64,000 bases of DNA from Acidovorax sp. 1608163 (GCF_003669015.1 NZ_CP033069.1:4981879-5045878), one strand, 5' to 3'; shown: positions 1 through 9,540, numbered from the stretch's first letter. Numbers and translations: made by a program. The notes: generated by a model not told the origin, from the sequence alone.

Positions 1-65
1 AGTTCATCGACCGGGCCTTGGGGCACGTGCTGCCCACGCTGGAGACCCAGGCTGTTGCGGCTTGA
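1..65 (+). CDS. C-terminal end of an upstream gene
   Basis: An open frame enters from outside the window and ends at TGA 63-65, leaving about 20 residues that finish LPTLETQAVAA. Too little is present to identify the family. In related genomes an omega-amino-acid aminotransferase often precedes mmsA, so that is a possible identity by context only. The gene is followed directly by a dispersed repeat and then mmsA. Confidence 0.45.
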   Translation, partial: FIDRALGHVLPTLETQAVAA

Positions 66-72
66 GTACTAT

Positions 73-122
73 TAATTTGATAGCTGCTGGCGCTTATTCA
101 GCAAGCGCTGGAGGCAATTTTT
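73..122 (-). repeat. Dispersed palindromic repeat, family 1, copy A
   Basis: An imperfect inverted repeat with the core TAGCTGCTGGCGC / GCGCTGGAGGC. It matches other copies in this window near 13.75, 19.9, 25.4, 30.6, 38.8, 53.6, 54.1, 59.6 and 60.3 kb. The asymmetric ends (an AGCTATCAAA side and an AGGCCTATTT side) define an orientation; here the AGCTATCAAA side lies left. It ends about 14 bases before the mmsA start. Confidence 0.8.
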
Positions 123-135
123 ACTTGAAATCACC

Positions 136-1653
136 ATGAACCACGACAAGAACGTCACCACCACCGTCGGCCACCTGATCGACGGCAAGCTCGTTGCCGA
201 CACAGAGCGCACGCAGCCTGTGTTCAACCCCGCCACCGGCCAGTCGACCACCAGCGTGGCGCTGGCGAGCAAAGCCACGGTGGAAGCCGCCATCGCCTCC
301 GCAGAGGCCGCCTTCCCCGCCTGGCGCAACACACCGCCACTCAAGCGCGCACGGGTGATGAGCAAGCTGAAAGTGCTGCTCGAAGAGAACGCCGACAAGA
401 TCGCCGCCCTGATCACCGCCGAACACGGCAAGGTGGTGGCCGACGCGCACGGCGAGCTGCAGCGCGGCATCGAGAACGTGGAATACGCGAGTTACGCGCC
501 CGAACTGCTCAAGGGCGAGCACAGCCGCAACGTGGGCCCCAATATCGACAGCTGGAGCGAGTTCCAGGCGCTGGGCGTCACTGCGGGCATCACCCCCTTC
601 AACTTTCCGGCCATGGTGCCGCTGTGGATGTGGCCCATGGCCGTGGCCTGCGGCAACACCTTCGTGCTCAAGCCCTCCGAGCGCGACCCCAGCAGCACCC
701 TGTTCATCGCCCAGCTCGCGCTGGAGGCGGGCCTGCCACCGGGCGTGCTCAACGTGGTCAACGGCGACAAGCTGGCCGTGGACACGCTGCTGCAAGACCC
801 GCGCGTGAAGGCCGTGAGCTTTGTGGGCTCCACGCCGATTGCCGAATACATCTACGCCGAAGGCTGCAAGCACGGCAAGCGCGTGCAGGCCCTGGGCGGC
901 GCCAAGAACCACGCGGTGCTGATGCCCGACGCCGATGTGGACAACGCCGTGAGCGCGCTGATGGGCGCGGCGTATGGATCGTGCGGCGAACGCTGCATGG
1001 CCATCCCGCTGCTGGTGGCCGTGGGCGACGCAGTGGGCGATGCCGTGATTGCGGGCCTCAAGACCGAGATCGCCAAGATGAAGGTCGGCCCCGGCACCGA
1101 CAACAGCAACGACATGGGCCCGCTGGTGACCAAGCCCCACTTCGAGAAAGTGAAGGCCTATGTGGACAGCGGCGTGGCCGAAGGCGCCACGCTGGTGGTC
1201 GACGGCCGCTCGGTGAAGGTGGCGGGCCATGAAGAAGGCTACTTCCTGGGCGCCTGCCTGTTCGACAACGTCAAACCCGGCATGAAGATCTACCAGGAAG
1301 AAATCTTCGGCCCCGTGCTGGGCGTGGTGCGCGTAAAGACGCTGCAGGAAGCCATGCAGCTCATCAACGACCATGAATACGGTAACGGTACCTGCATCTT
1401 CACCCGCGACGGCGAGGCCGCCCGCTACTTCACCGACCACATCCAGGTCGGCATGGTGGGCGTGAACGTGCCCCTGCCGGTGCCGGTGGCCTACCACTCC
1501 TTCGGTGGCTGGAAGCGCAGCCTGTTCGGCGACCTGCACGCCTACGGTCCCGACGCCGTGCGCTTCTATACCAAGCGCAAGACCATCACGCAGCGCTGGC
1601 CATCGGCGGGCGTGCGCGAAGGCGCGGTGTTCAGCTTCCCGAGCAGCCGATGA
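136..1653 (+). CDS. mmsA: CoA-acylating methylmalonate-semialdehyde dehydrogenase
   Basis: A 505-residue aldehyde dehydrogenase that converts methylmalonate semialdehyde (or malonate semialdehyde) with CoA and NAD to propionyl-CoA (or acetyl-CoA) in valine, beta-alanine and inositol catabolism. The catalytic cysteine lies in GSCGERCMA at about residues 282-290, the typical MmsA context. The N-terminal Rossmann region contains GITPFNFPAMVPLWM, also characteristic. Length matches the family. It is monocistronic here: a dispersed repeat lies upstream and a terminator hairpin directly downstream. The last 15 or so residues (from WPSAGVREG) are typical for betaproteobacterial members. Confidence 0.95.
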   Translation: MNHDKNVTTTVGHLIDGKLVADTERTQPVFNPATGQSTTSVALASKATVEAAIASAEAAFPAWRNTPPLKRARVMSKLKVLLEENADKIAALITAEHGKVVADAHGELQRGIENVEYASYAPELLKGEHSRNVGPNIDSWSEFQALGVTAGITPFNFPAMVPLWMWPMAVACGNTFVLKPSERDPSSTLFIAQLALEAGLPPGVLNVVNGDKLAVDTLLQDPRVKAVSFVGSTPIAEYIYAEGCKHGKRVQALGGAKNHAVLMPDADVDNAVSALMGAAYGSCGERCMAIPLLVAVGDAVGDAVIAGLKTEIAKMKVGPGTDNSNDMGPLVTKPHFEKVKAYVDSGVAEGATLVVDGRSVKVAGHEEGYFLGACLFDNVKPGMKIYQEEIFGPVLGVVRVKTLQEAMQLINDHEYGNGTCIFTRDGEAARYFTDHIQVGMVGVNVPLPVPVAYHSFGGWKRSLFGDLHAYGPDAVRFYTKRKTITQRWPSAGVREGAVFSFPSSR

Positions 1654-1688
1654 GCAGGCGCTAAGAAGCGCAGCGCGCTCCTGCAGAG

Positions 1689-1714
1689 ACGGCCCCTTGT
1701 GGGCCGTTTTCTTT
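1689..1714 (+). terminator. Rho-independent terminator after mmsA
   Basis: A perfect 7-bp stem ACGGCCC/GGGCCGT with loop CTTGT is followed by TTTCTTT. It starts 36 bases after the mmsA stop codon. Confidence 0.8.
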
Positions 1715-1829
1715 GGTGCGCGGACGTTGGGGATGGGGTCTGAGGCAGCGGTTTACGCACCAGTGTGGTGGGACCAGGGTGCGAGGGCTGCAGCGTGGTG
1801 CAACGGGGGCTGTGCTGGCGTATTTCGCG

Positions 1830-1846
1830 TGGCATATCAATTGCTT
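1830..1846 (+). promoter_or_regulatory. Sigma-54 (RpoN) promoter of the peptide ABC transporter
   Basis: TGGCATATCAATTGCTT matches the -24/-12 consensus TGGCACGNNNNTTGCWT, with GG and GC separated by exactly 10 bases. The predicted transcript start is about 40 bases before the start codon of the binding-protein gene. Nitrogen-regulated uptake genes are commonly RpoN-dependent, which fits. No enhancer-binding-protein site was identified. Confidence 0.7.
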
Positions 1847-1894
1847 GAAGGGTGTTGCATCCATCAACCCGCAACCCCTTTTGAAGGTGAATCC

Positions 1895-3568
1895 ATGCGC
1901 AATGTCCTGACGTCGCAATCTCTCCCCCAGCGTCGCAACGCGTTGGTGTTGGCCCTGTTCTCGGCCCTCACGCTCATGGGTGGCAGCGCTGCGGTGGCGC
2001 AGGACAAAGTGCTGCGCATTGCCATGACGGCTGCCGACATTCCGCGCACGCTGGGGCAGCCTGACCAGGGCTTTGAGGGCAACCGCTTCACCGGCATTCC
2101 CATCTACGACTCGCTCACGCAATGGGATTTGTCAAAGGCCGATGCACCGAGCGTGCTGATCGAGGGGCTGGCTACCGCGTGGGCGGTAGATGCCAAGGAC
2201 AAGACCAAGTGGGTCTTCAAGCTGCGCCCTGGTGTCAAATTCCATGATGGCTCGGCCTTCAATGCCGATGCGGTGGTGTGGAATGTGGCCAAGGTGCTGG
2301 ACAAGGACGCCGTGCACTTTGACGCCAGCCAGGTGGGCGTGACGGCGTCGCGCATGCCCACGCTGCGCTCGGCCCGCAAGATCGACGACCTCACGGTAGA
2401 GCTGACAACCAGCGAGCCCGATGCCTTTCTGCCCATCAACCTCACCAATCTGTTCATGGCCTCGCCTGCACATTGGCAGAAGAAGTTTGATGCAGCCTCT
2501 GGCGCCACACCGGCCGACAAGTCCAAGGCTGCGTGGACCGCCTTTGCGGCCGATCCCGCGGGTTCGGGTCCCTTCAAGGTGACGCGGTTTGTGGCGCGTG
2601 AGCGCCTGGAGCTGGCCGCCAACAAGGCGTATTGGGATGCCAAGCGCACGCCCAAGATCGACAAGGTGGTGATGTTGCCCATGCCTGAGGCCAATGCCCG
2701 CACGGCCGCGTTGCTGGGCGGCCAGGTGGACTGGATCGAGGCGCCTGCGCCCGATGCCATGCCGCAGATCACGCAGCGTGGTTTCAAGATTTACTCCAAC
2801 GCCCAGCCCCACGTATGGCCGTGGCAGCTGTCGTTTGCTGAGGGCTCGCCCTGGCTGGACAAGCGTGTGCGCCAGGCGGCCAACCTGTGCATTGACCGTG
2901 GCGGCATGAAGCAGCTGCTGGGCGGCATGATGGCCGAGCCCAAGGGCACGGTGCCGCCCGGCCACCCCTGGTGGGGCAACCCCAAGTTCGACATCAAGTA
3001 CGACGTGAAGGCGGCACAGGCCTTGATGGCGCAGGCGGGCTACTCGGCTGCCAAGCCCATCAAGGTGAAGGTGCAGATCTCGGCCTCGGGATCGGGACAG
3101 ATGCAGCCACTGCCGATGAATGAGTTTGCGCAGCAGTCCCTCAAGCAGTGCTACTTCGACGTGCAGTTCGACGTGATCGAGTGGAACACCTTGTTCACCA
3201 ACTGGCGCAAGGGCGCCAAGGACCCGTCAGCCAATGGCGCGAACGCCGTGAACATCAGCTTTGCCGCCATGGATCCGTTCTTTGCCATGGTGCGATTTGT
3301 GAGCACCAAGGCCTTCCCGCCGGTGTCCAACAACTGGGGTTACTACGGCAATGCCGAGGTGGACAAGCTGGTGGCCGATGCCCGCACCAGTTTTGACGAC
3401 AAGGCCCGTGACGCTGCCCTGGCCAAGTTGCATGCCCACATCGTGGAAGACGCACCGTTTGTCTGGATCGCCCACGACGTGGGGCCGCGTGCCCTGTCGG
3501 CCAAGGTCAAGAACGTGGTGCAGCCCAAGAGCTGGTTCATTGACATCGCCACGATGACGATGGATTGA
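1895..3568 (+). CDS. Periplasmic solute-binding protein of a peptide-type ABC transporter
   Basis: A 557-residue family 5 extracellular solute-binding protein (DppA/OppA/NikA type). It binds the substrate in the periplasm and delivers it to the two permeases encoded next. A signal peptide covers about residues 1-36 (NALVLALFSALTLMGGSAAV, cleavage near AVA-QD). The conserved stretch WVFKLRPGVKFHDGSAF is the family signature. The ATG at 1895 follows GAAGGTGA, a good ribosome site, which excludes longer upstream starts. It is the first gene of a five-gene transporter operon. The substrate cannot be read from sequence; the adjacent amidase and ureidoglycolate lyase suggest a nitrogen compound, by inference only. 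Confidence 0.9.
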   Translation: MRNVLTSQSLPQRRNALVLALFSALTLMGGSAAVAQDKVLRIAMTAADIPRTLGQPDQGFEGNRFTGIPIYDSLTQWDLSKADAPSVLIEGLATAWAVDAKDKTKWVFKLRPGVKFHDGSAFNADAVVWNVAKVLDKDAVHFDASQVGVTASRMPTLRSARKIDDLTVELTTSEPDAFLPINLTNLFMASPAHWQKKFDAASGATPADKSKAAWTAFAADPAGSGPFKVTRFVARERLELAANKAYWDAKRTPKIDKVVMLPMPEANARTAALLGGQVDWIEAPAPDAMPQITQRGFKIYSNAQPHVWPWQLSFAEGSPWLDKRVRQAANLCIDRGGMKQLLGGMMAEPKGTVPPGHPWWGNPKFDIKYDVKAAQALMAQAGYSAAKPIKVKVQISASGSGQMQPLPMNEFAQQSLKQCYFDVQFDVIEWNTLFTNWRKGAKDPSANGANAVNISFAAMDPFFAMVRFVSTKAFPPVSNNWGYYGNAEVDKLVADARTSFDDKARDAALAKLHAHIVEDAPFVWIAHDVGPRALSAKVKNVVQPKSWFIDIATMTMD

Positions 3569-3694
3569 TGTCCGGGCAGGGTCACACCGGCCAGCCCGGC
3601 GCGAACCCTGCACCCTGCGCCCTGCGCCCTGCGCCCAGCGCCCAGCCCCTGCGGGCGCGCAGCTTGACCCTTCACCCCGTTGCAGGACTGTCCC

Positions 3695-4648
3695 ATGGTT
3701 GCTTATCTGCTGCGCCGCATCGTCTATGCCCTGCCTATCATGCTGGGCGTGGCGCTGGTGTGCTTTTTACTGGTGCACCTGGCCCCTGGCGATCCGCTGG
3801 TGTCTATCTTGCCGCCCGACGCCTCGGCCGAGCTGCAGGCCCAGTTGCGCGAGTTGTATGGGTTTAACCGATCGCTGCCTGAGCAGTTTGCGATGTGGGT
3901 GTGGCGCGCACTGCACGGTGACCTGGGCGTATCGATTGCCAGCAACCGCGCCGTGGCGGGCGAAGTGATGACGGCCGTGGCCAACACCCTGCGCCTGGCC
4001 GTGGTGGCCACAGCCATTGGCTTTGTGCTGGGCAGTCTGTTTGGCTTTGTGGCGGGGTACTTTCGCCACTCGTGGGTAGACCGGCTGGCGTCCCTGCTGT
4101 CGGTGCTGGGGGTGAGCGTGCCGCACTACTGGCTGGGCATGGTGATGGTGATCGTTTTCAGCTCGCAGCTGGCCTGGCTACCCGCCACGGGGGCGGGCCC
4201 GGGGGGCTCGTCCGACTGGGCCTGGGACTGGGAGCACCTGCAGTTCCTGGTGCTTCCTGCCATCACGATGTCGGTGATCCCGATGGGCATCATCGCGCGC
4301 ACCGTGCGTGCCCTGGTGGCCGAAATTCTGGACCAGGAGTTCATTGTGGGCCTGCGGGCCAAGGGGCTCACGCACTTTGGTGTGTTTCGCCACATGGTCA
4401 AGAACGCAGCGCCTACGGCGCTGGCGGTGATGGGGCTGCAACTGGGCTACCTGTTGGGGGGCTCTATCCTGATCGAGACCGTGTTCTCCTGGCCGGGCAC
4501 GGGCTTCTTGCTCAACTCCGCCATCTTCCAGCGCGACCTGCCTTTGCTGCAGGGAACCATTCTGGTATTGGCCTTGTTCTTTGTGTTGCTCAACTTGCTG
4601 GTGGACATGCTGCAAACGCTGCTGGATCCGCGCATTGCCCGCGCTTGA
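3695..4648 (+). CDS. ABC transporter permease, DppB type
   Basis: A 317-residue inner-membrane permease of the DppB/OppB/NikB family. It begins MVAYLLRRIVYALPIMLGVA, the usual first transmembrane helix, followed by the LAPGDP motif and five more hydrophobic segments. The EAA-type loop that contacts the ATPase lies around FIVGLRAKGLTHFGVFRHM. The ATG at 3695 is chosen over one 15 bases earlier because family members start at this methionine. It lies 126 bases after the binding-protein gene and 13 bases before the second permease gene. Confidence 0.92.
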   Translation: MVAYLLRRIVYALPIMLGVALVCFLLVHLAPGDPLVSILPPDASAELQAQLRELYGFNRSLPEQFAMWVWRALHGDLGVSIASNRAVAGEVMTAVANTLRLAVVATAIGFVLGSLFGFVAGYFRHSWVDRLASLLSVLGVSVPHYWLGMVMVIVFSSQLAWLPATGAGPGGSSDWAWDWEHLQFLVLPAITMSVIPMGIIARTVRALVAEILDQEFIVGLRAKGLTHFGVFRHMVKNAAPTALAVMGLQLGYLLGGSILIETVFSWPGTGFLLNSAIFQRDLPLLQGTILVLALFFVLLNLLVDMLQTLLDPRIARA

Positions 4649-4661
4649 AGGAGGGACCTCC

Positions 4662-5597
4662 ATGACCATCTTGACTGCCGCGTCTTCACCCCATTCTTTG
4701 TCCCCTGCCCCATCGTCACCGGATGCCTTGGCTGCAGGCGCGTTGCCAGCGCAGCGATCGCGTGGGTACTGGACGGCGGCCTTCATCCGCTTCACGCACG
4801 ACCCCGTCGCCATGGGGGCGGCCCTGGTGGTGGTGGTACTCATCGCCCTGGCCGTGTTCGGGCCGTGGATTGCGCCCGCTGACCCGTATGCATCGTCCAT
4901 GCTCAAGCGCCTCAAACCCATCGGCACCGAGGGCCTTCCGCTGGGCAGCGACGAGCTGGGGCGCGACATGCTCTCGCGCTTGATTGTGGGTGCCCGGCTG
5001 TCCCTGTTCATTGGCATAACACCGGTGGTGTGTGCGTTTGTAATCGGCTCGGTCATCGGCATCGTGGCAGGGTATGCCGGTGGCCTGGTGAACACCGCCA
5101 TCATGCGCACGGTGGATGTGTTCTATGCCTTCCCCTCGGTGCTGTTGGCCATTGCGCTGTCGGGTGTGCTGGGCGCGGGCATGGTCAACTCGCTCATCTC
5201 GCTGACCATCGTGTTCATCCCGCAGATCGTGCGCGTGGCCGAGAGCGTGACCACCCAGGTGCGCAACCGCGACTATGTGGAGGCCGCGCGCGCGTCGGGG
5301 GCCAATGCCTTCACCATCGTGCGGGTGCACGTGCTGGGCAATGTGCTGGGCCCCATCTTCGTGTATGCCACCAGCCTGATTGCGGTGTCGATGATCCTGG
5401 CCTCAGGCCTGTCGTTTCTGGGCTTGGGTGTGAAGCCGCCCGAGCCCGAGTGGGGCCTCATGCTCAACACCTTGCGCACGGCCATCTACGTGCAGCCCTG
5501 GGTGGCTGCACTGCCCGGGTTGATGATTTTCATCACCTCCATCTCGTTCAACATCCTCTCGGACGGCCTGCGGTCGGCCATGGACAACAAGGGCTGA
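4662..5597 (+). CDS. ABC transporter permease, DppC type
   Basis: A 311-residue permease of the DppC/OppC/NikC family, partner of the preceding permease. The N-terminus is a variable Ser/Pro-rich cytoplasmic tail, then a transmembrane helix at about residues 47-70. The GSDELGRDMLSRLIVGARLSL motif region and the EAA loop around NRDYVEAARASGANAF are both typical. The start at 4662 is set by GAAGGAGG 7 bases upstream, a near-perfect ribosome site overlapping the end of the preceding gene. Confidence 0.93.
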   Translation: MTILTAASSPHSLSPAPSSPDALAAGALPAQRSRGYWTAAFIRFTHDPVAMGAALVVVVLIALAVFGPWIAPADPYASSMLKRLKPIGTEGLPLGSDELGRDMLSRLIVGARLSLFIGITPVVCAFVIGSVIGIVAGYAGGLVNTAIMRTVDVFYAFPSVLLAIALSGVLGAGMVNSLISLTIVFIPQIVRVAESVTTQVRNRDYVEAARASGANAFTIVRVHVLGNVLGPIFVYATSLIAVSMILASGLSFLGLGVKPPEPEWGLMLNTLRTAIYVQPWVAALPGLMIFITSISFNILSDGLRSAMDNKG

Positions 5598-5601
5598 TGC
5601 C

Positions 5602-6639
5602 ATGCATGTGAACCTGGATGTCGGCGGACCTGCGCAGCCGTTGCTCACCGTGCGGGGCTTGGTCAAGCACTTCCCGCTCAAGAAGGACGCGTTCGGGCGC
5701 GGCGGTGGCGTGGTGCACGCGGTGGACGGCGTGGACTTTGAGGTGATCAAAGGCGAAACACTCGGGGTGGTGGGGGAGTCGGGCTGCGGCAAGTCCACCA
5801 CGGCGCGGCTATTGATGCAGTTGATGGAGCCCACGGCGGGCGAGGTCATTTTTGACGGCCGCACGGTGGGCAGCCGTGACCTGCCACTCAAGGAGTTTCG
5901 GCGGCAGGTACAAATGGTGTTTCAGGACAGCTATGCATCGCTGAACCCGCGCCTGACCATTGAAGACTCGGTGGCCTTTGGACCGCAGGTGCACGGACTG
6001 CCAAGGCGCGATGCCGTCGCCCGCGCCCGCAACCTGCTGGACCGCGTGGGTCTGGCGCCTACGCGCTTTGCAGAGCGCTACCCGCACGAGCTTTCAGGCG
6101 GTCAGCGGCAGCGGGTGAACATTGCACGGGCGCTGGCTTTGCAGCCGCGCATGGTGATCCTGGACGAAGCCGTCTCCGCCCTCGACAAATCGGTGGAAGC
6201 CCAGGTGCTGAACCTGCTGACCGACCTGAAGGCGGAGTTTGGCCTGACCTATGTCTTCATCAGCCACGACCTGAATGTGGTGCATTACATGAGTGACCGG
6301 GTGATGGTGATGTACCTGGGCCAGGTGGCAGAGATCGGGCCTTCGGATGCGCTCTTTGAGCAGCCTGCGCACCCCTACACCGCAGCCCTTTTGTCGTCCA
6401 TGCCGTCGATGGACCCGGACCACCGCACTGAAGAAGCCCCTTTGGCGGGAGACCCGCCCAACCCTATCCAGCCGCCTCCGGGGTGCCGGTTTCACCCGCG
6501 CTGCGGCCTGGCGGCGCCCGTGTGTGCGCAACAGGTGCCGCAGCGCACGTGGGCCACGCCCGTGCGCATGGTGGCCTGCCTGCAACACGAATCCGGCAGC
6601 GGCCATCCCAACGCCTTGCCTTTGCGCCAGGTGGCATGA
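5602..6639 (+). CDS. ABC transporter ATP-binding protein, DppF/OppF type
   Basis: A 345-residue ATPase that energises the transporter. Walker A is GESGCGKSTT (about residues 56-65), the signature is LSGGQRQR, and Walker B is MVILDEAVSALD. Its D-loop reads SALDKSV. The C-terminal oligopeptide/dipeptide extension carries the CxxxxCxxxxxxC pattern (CRFHPRCGLAAPVC) that may hold an iron-sulfur cluster in this subfamily. The gene starts 4 bases after the DppC-type permease stop. Unusually, this DppF-type ATPase precedes the DppD-type one. Confidence 0.93.
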   Translation: MHVNLDVGGPAQPLLTVRGLVKHFPLKKDAFGRGGGVVHAVDGVDFEVIKGETLGVVGESGCGKSTTARLLMQLMEPTAGEVIFDGRTVGSRDLPLKEFRRQVQMVFQDSYASLNPRLTIEDSVAFGPQVHGLPRRDAVARARNLLDRVGLAPTRFAERYPHELSGGQRQRVNIARALALQPRMVILDEAVSALDKSVEAQVLNLLTDLKAEFGLTYVFISHDLNVVHYMSDRVMVMYLGQVAEIGPSDALFEQPAHPYTAALLSSMPSMDPDHRTEEAPLAGDPPNPIQPPPGCRFHPRCGLAAPVCAQQVPQRTWATPVRMVACLQHESGSGHPNALPLRQVA

Positions 6640-6721
6640 AAGCCCGGCAACCATGGCACGCCTTTGGTGACCTTCCTCAATGCCGTCCCGTCGCTGAACT
6701 CATCCAGAGAAAAATCCGACC

Positions 6722-7750
6722 ATGATGTCCACATCCAACGAAGAGCCTATGGTGGTGCTACGCGACCTGAGTGTCACCTTCACCGGAGGTCGCAAGCCCG
6801 TGCAGGCCGTCAGCGGAGTGAGCTTGCAGGTGGGCCGGGGCGAAGTGGTGGCACTGATTGGTGAGTCCGGCTCGGGCAAAAGCGTCACCTTGCGCACGCT
6901 GCTGCGTTTGCACCCCGAGCGGCGCACGCGCCTGGGTGGTGAAGTGCGGGTGGCGGGCATGGATGTACTGGCCTTGTCGGGCAAGGCTTTGGCGGACTAC
7001 CGGGGCAAGGTCACTTCCATGATCTTCCAGGAGCCTTTGCTGGCGCTGGACCCGGTGTACACCGTGGGTGCGCAGATCGTGGAGGCCATCCGGCGCCATG
7101 AGCCCGCCGCCACCGCAACCCAGGCCCAACAGCGCGCGCTGGCGTTGTTCGAGCGTGTGCGCATCCCCAGTCCAGAGCGCCGTCTGCAGGCTTACCCCCA
7201 TGAAATGTCGGGCGGCATGCGCCAGCGCGCCATGATCGCCCTGGCCCTGGCCTGCCACCCGCAGCTGCTGTTGGCCGATGAGCCCACCACGGCGCTGGAT
7301 GCCACGGTGCAGATCCAGATCCTGCTGCTGTTGCGTGAGCTGCAGCGTGATTTGGGGCTTTCGGTCATCTTTGTCACCCATGACATTGGTGCCGCGGTGG
7401 AGGTGGCCGACCGCATTGCCGTGATGTATGCCGGGCGCATTGTGGAAGAGGGCACGGCCCACGACCTGATCCGCAACCCACGCCACCCCTACACGCGGGC
7501 CCTGTTGCAAAGCCGCGCCCACGGTGCCATGGCGCGCGGCCTGCCGCTGCAGACCATTGGCGGGGCTCCGCCGGACCTGTCTGCATTGCCGCCAGGGTGT
7601 GCGTTTGCTGAGCGCTGTGCACTGGTCGCCGAGGCATGTCGATTGCAGCAGCCCCCGCTGGTGGCTATCGTCCCCGGCCACCAGGCCCGCTGCCTGCGCA
7701 CCGATGCTCTCGATGCCGCAGCCCCCGCTCCCGCTTTGTTCACCCATTAA
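6722..7750 (+). CDS. ABC transporter ATP-binding protein, DppD/OppD type
   Basis: A 342-residue second ATPase of the transporter. Walker A is [10 protein letters not shown], the signature motif MSGGMRQR is the form typical of DppD/OppD, and Walker B is [12 protein letters not shown]. The C-terminus contains the cysteine-containing extension ([17 protein letters not shown]). It starts 82 bases after the previous gene and is followed 13 bases later by the amidase gene, which is probably co-transcribed. Confidence 0.93.
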   Translation: MMSTSNEEPMVVLRDLSVTFTGGRKPVQAVSGVSLQVGRGEVVALIGESGSGKSVTLRTLLRLHPERRTRLGGEVRVAGMDVLALSGKALADYRGKVTSMIFQEPLLALDPVYTVGAQIVEAIRRHEPAATATQAQQRALALFERVRIPSPERRLQAYPHEMSGGMRQRAMIALALACHPQLLLADEPTTALDATVQIQILLLLRELQRDLGLSVIFVTHDIGAAVEVADRIAVMYAGRIVEEGTAHDLIRNPRHPYTRALLQSRAHGAMARGLPLQTIGGAPPDLSALPPGCAFAERCALVAEACRLQQPPLVAIVPGHQARCLRTDALDAAAPAPALFTH

Positions 7751-7763
7751 CGCCACTGCCGCC

Positions 7764-8948
7764 ATGCCCTTGCACGACCCTGCCCATGCCTTTGTGCCTT
7801 ATCCCGACGTGCCTTTGGCCCATGCTGGCTCCGGCCCACTGTCGGGCCTGACTTTCGGGGTCAAGGATTTGTTCGATGTGGCTGGCTACCCCACGGGGGG
7901 CGGCAATCCGCTCGTGCTGGCCCAGTCGGGCATCAAGGCGCAGACGGCGCCCACGGTGCAAAAACTGCTGGACGCAGGTGCTCGCGTGGTCGGCAAAACG
8001 GTGACCGACGAGCTGGCGTTTTCCATGAATGGCAACAACGCCCACTTTGGCGCGCCCATCAACGGTGCTGCGCCCACACGCATCACAGGAGGCTCTTCAT
8101 CGGGCTCGGCTTCGGCGGTGTCCTCCGGACTGTGTGACTTTGCCTTGGGCACAGACACCGGGGGGTCGGTGCGTGCCCCGGCCAACCACTGCCGTCTGTA
8201 TGGCTTGCGTCCTACGCACGGGCGTATCAGCCTGCAAGGCGCTCTGGACTTGGCCCCCAGCCTGGACACTTGCGGTTGGTTCGCCCGCGATGCGCACACC
8301 TTTGCCCGCGTTGCCGATGTGCTGCTGGCGGCAGATGTGCCGCCCCTGTCGCCCCAGGTACGCGTGCTGTGGCCTGCCGATGTTTGGGGCCTCTTGGCGC
8401 CCGGTGTGGTGGATGCGTTCCAGGCCGCCACCCAGCGCGTGACCGCTGTGCTGGGGGCGCCCAGCCGCGTAGAGGTAGCGCTGGATTCGTTCGATGCGAT
8501 GTTCTGGAACTTTCGCTACCTGCAAGGCCGTGAAGCCTGGATGACGGATGGTCCACTGATCGAGCGCTTTGCCCCACCCCTGGGGCCTGGTGTGGCAGAG
8601 CGGTTTACGTGGTCGCGCGCCGTGACCGATGCGCAGGTGGCTGCTGCAGGTGCCTTTCGCGGTCGATTCAAGCAGCATATGGCCGACTTGTTGGGAGCCG
8701 ACGGGGTGTTGCTGATGCCAACCATGCCCGATGTGGCGCCCTTGCGGGTTGCACCCGAGAGCAGCCTGGAGGACTACCGCAACCGTGCCATCCAGATGCT
8801 CTGCATTGCAGGGCTGGCAGGCTTTCCGCAGTTGTCCATGCCGATGGCGCAGCGCGATGGAGCGCCGTTGGGGCTGTCCTTGCTGGGCCCCGCTGGCAGC
8901 GATAGATCACTGGTGGGGTTGGCGGAGCGGATTGCTGCAGCGGCCTGA
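7764..8948 (+). CDS. Amidase signature family hydrolase
   Basis: A 394-residue amidase. The Ser-cisSer-Lys catalytic triad is visible: Lys in TFGVKDLFDV, the cis-Ser in TGGSSSGSAS, and the nucleophile Ser in TDTGGSVRAPA. It hydrolyses an amide, releasing ammonia or an amine; the substrate is unknown. At about 394 residues it is shorter than GatA, and there are no gatB/gatC neighbours, so it is not the tRNA amidotransferase. Position as the last gene after the ABC transporter suggests that it acts on the imported compound. The ATG at 7764 is the first that gives the usual N-terminus. Confidence 0.88.
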   Translation: MPLHDPAHAFVPYPDVPLAHAGSGPLSGLTFGVKDLFDVAGYPTGGGNPLVLAQSGIKAQTAPTVQKLLDAGARVVGKTVTDELAFSMNGNNAHFGAPINGAAPTRITGGSSSGSASAVSSGLCDFALGTDTGGSVRAPANHCRLYGLRPTHGRISLQGALDLAPSLDTCGWFARDAHTFARVADVLLAADVPPLSPQVRVLWPADVWGLLAPGVVDAFQAATQRVTAVLGAPSRVEVALDSFDAMFWNFRYLQGREAWMTDGPLIERFAPPLGPGVAERFTWSRAVTDAQVAAAGAFRGRFKQHMADLLGADGVLLMPTMPDVAPLRVAPESSLEDYRNRAIQMLCIAGLAGFPQLSMPMAQRDGAPLGLSLLGPAGSDRSLVGLAERIAAAA

Positions 8949-9003
8949 GTTCGGTGAACGGGGAGTTTGTCCAGCCACCTGTCACGGCCCGCATCGCAGC
9001 GGT

Positions 9004-9540
9004 TCAGTCCTCTGGGCTCCATTGCAAACAGGGCGGGGTGGTCAAAAGCCACGTATCGCAGTCGGCTGCGGAACTGGCCCGTTCCACCACCAGGAAATCG
9101 CCCGCATCCACCGCCATTAAGGCGTGGTGCCATGTACCTGGCGCCAGGGTGACCCCTTGCAGTCCATTGCTTACAAAAGCGCGCAGATCGGATGCTTGTG
9201 GGGGCAGGCCTGCGGCGGCCACCACGATCACGAAGCGGCGGCGTCCCAAGGGGATGAACGACTGGCTGCCCAGTTGGTGGCGCTCCATCTCTTCCAGCGC
9301 GACGGGAAATTGCCGCGCCTGGGCCCGGAACAGCGCCATTTGTGCCCGCCCGCCTTGTTGGCCCAGACACAGGTCGTCCACCAGGTCAAACCGCTCACTG
9401 GTGCCTGCATTGATCAGGCGGCCTGTGCCAGGTGGTGCTTGCAGTACGGTGCCAAAGGCTGCGAAGGCTGCAGGTGTGAGGGCTGCGGGTGCCAGCTGCT
9501 GTGCAGGTGTTGCCAAAGTGGAGGTGTTTAAGGTGGGCAT
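9004..9540 (-). CDS. allA: Ureidoglycolate lyase
   Basis: A 178-residue member of the AllA family, which splits ureidoglycolate into glyoxylate and urea, the last step of allantoin (purine) degradation. Family features are the INAGTSERFD segment, MERHQLGSQSFIPLG and APGTWHHALMAV, whose histidine lies at the active site. It is convergent with the amidase gene, 55 bases between stops. Its presence suggests that the neighbouring transporter and amidase may serve purine- or urea-related nitrogen scavenging, but no other allantoin genes are in the window. Confidence 0.88.
   Translation of the reverse strand: MPTLNTSTLATPAQQLAPAALTPAAFAAFGTVLQAPPGTGRLINAGTSERFDLVDDLCLGQQGGRAQMALFRAQARQFPVALEEMERHQLGSQSFIPLGRRRFVIVVAAAGLPPQASDLRAFVSNGLQGVTLAPGTWHHALMAVDAGDFLVVERASSAADCDTWLLTTPPCLQWSPED

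Noticed and set aside
7764..8948. GatA subunit of aspartyl/glutamyl-tRNA amidotransferase
   Set aside because: The protein is too short, gatB and gatC are absent and the gene belongs to a transporter cluster.
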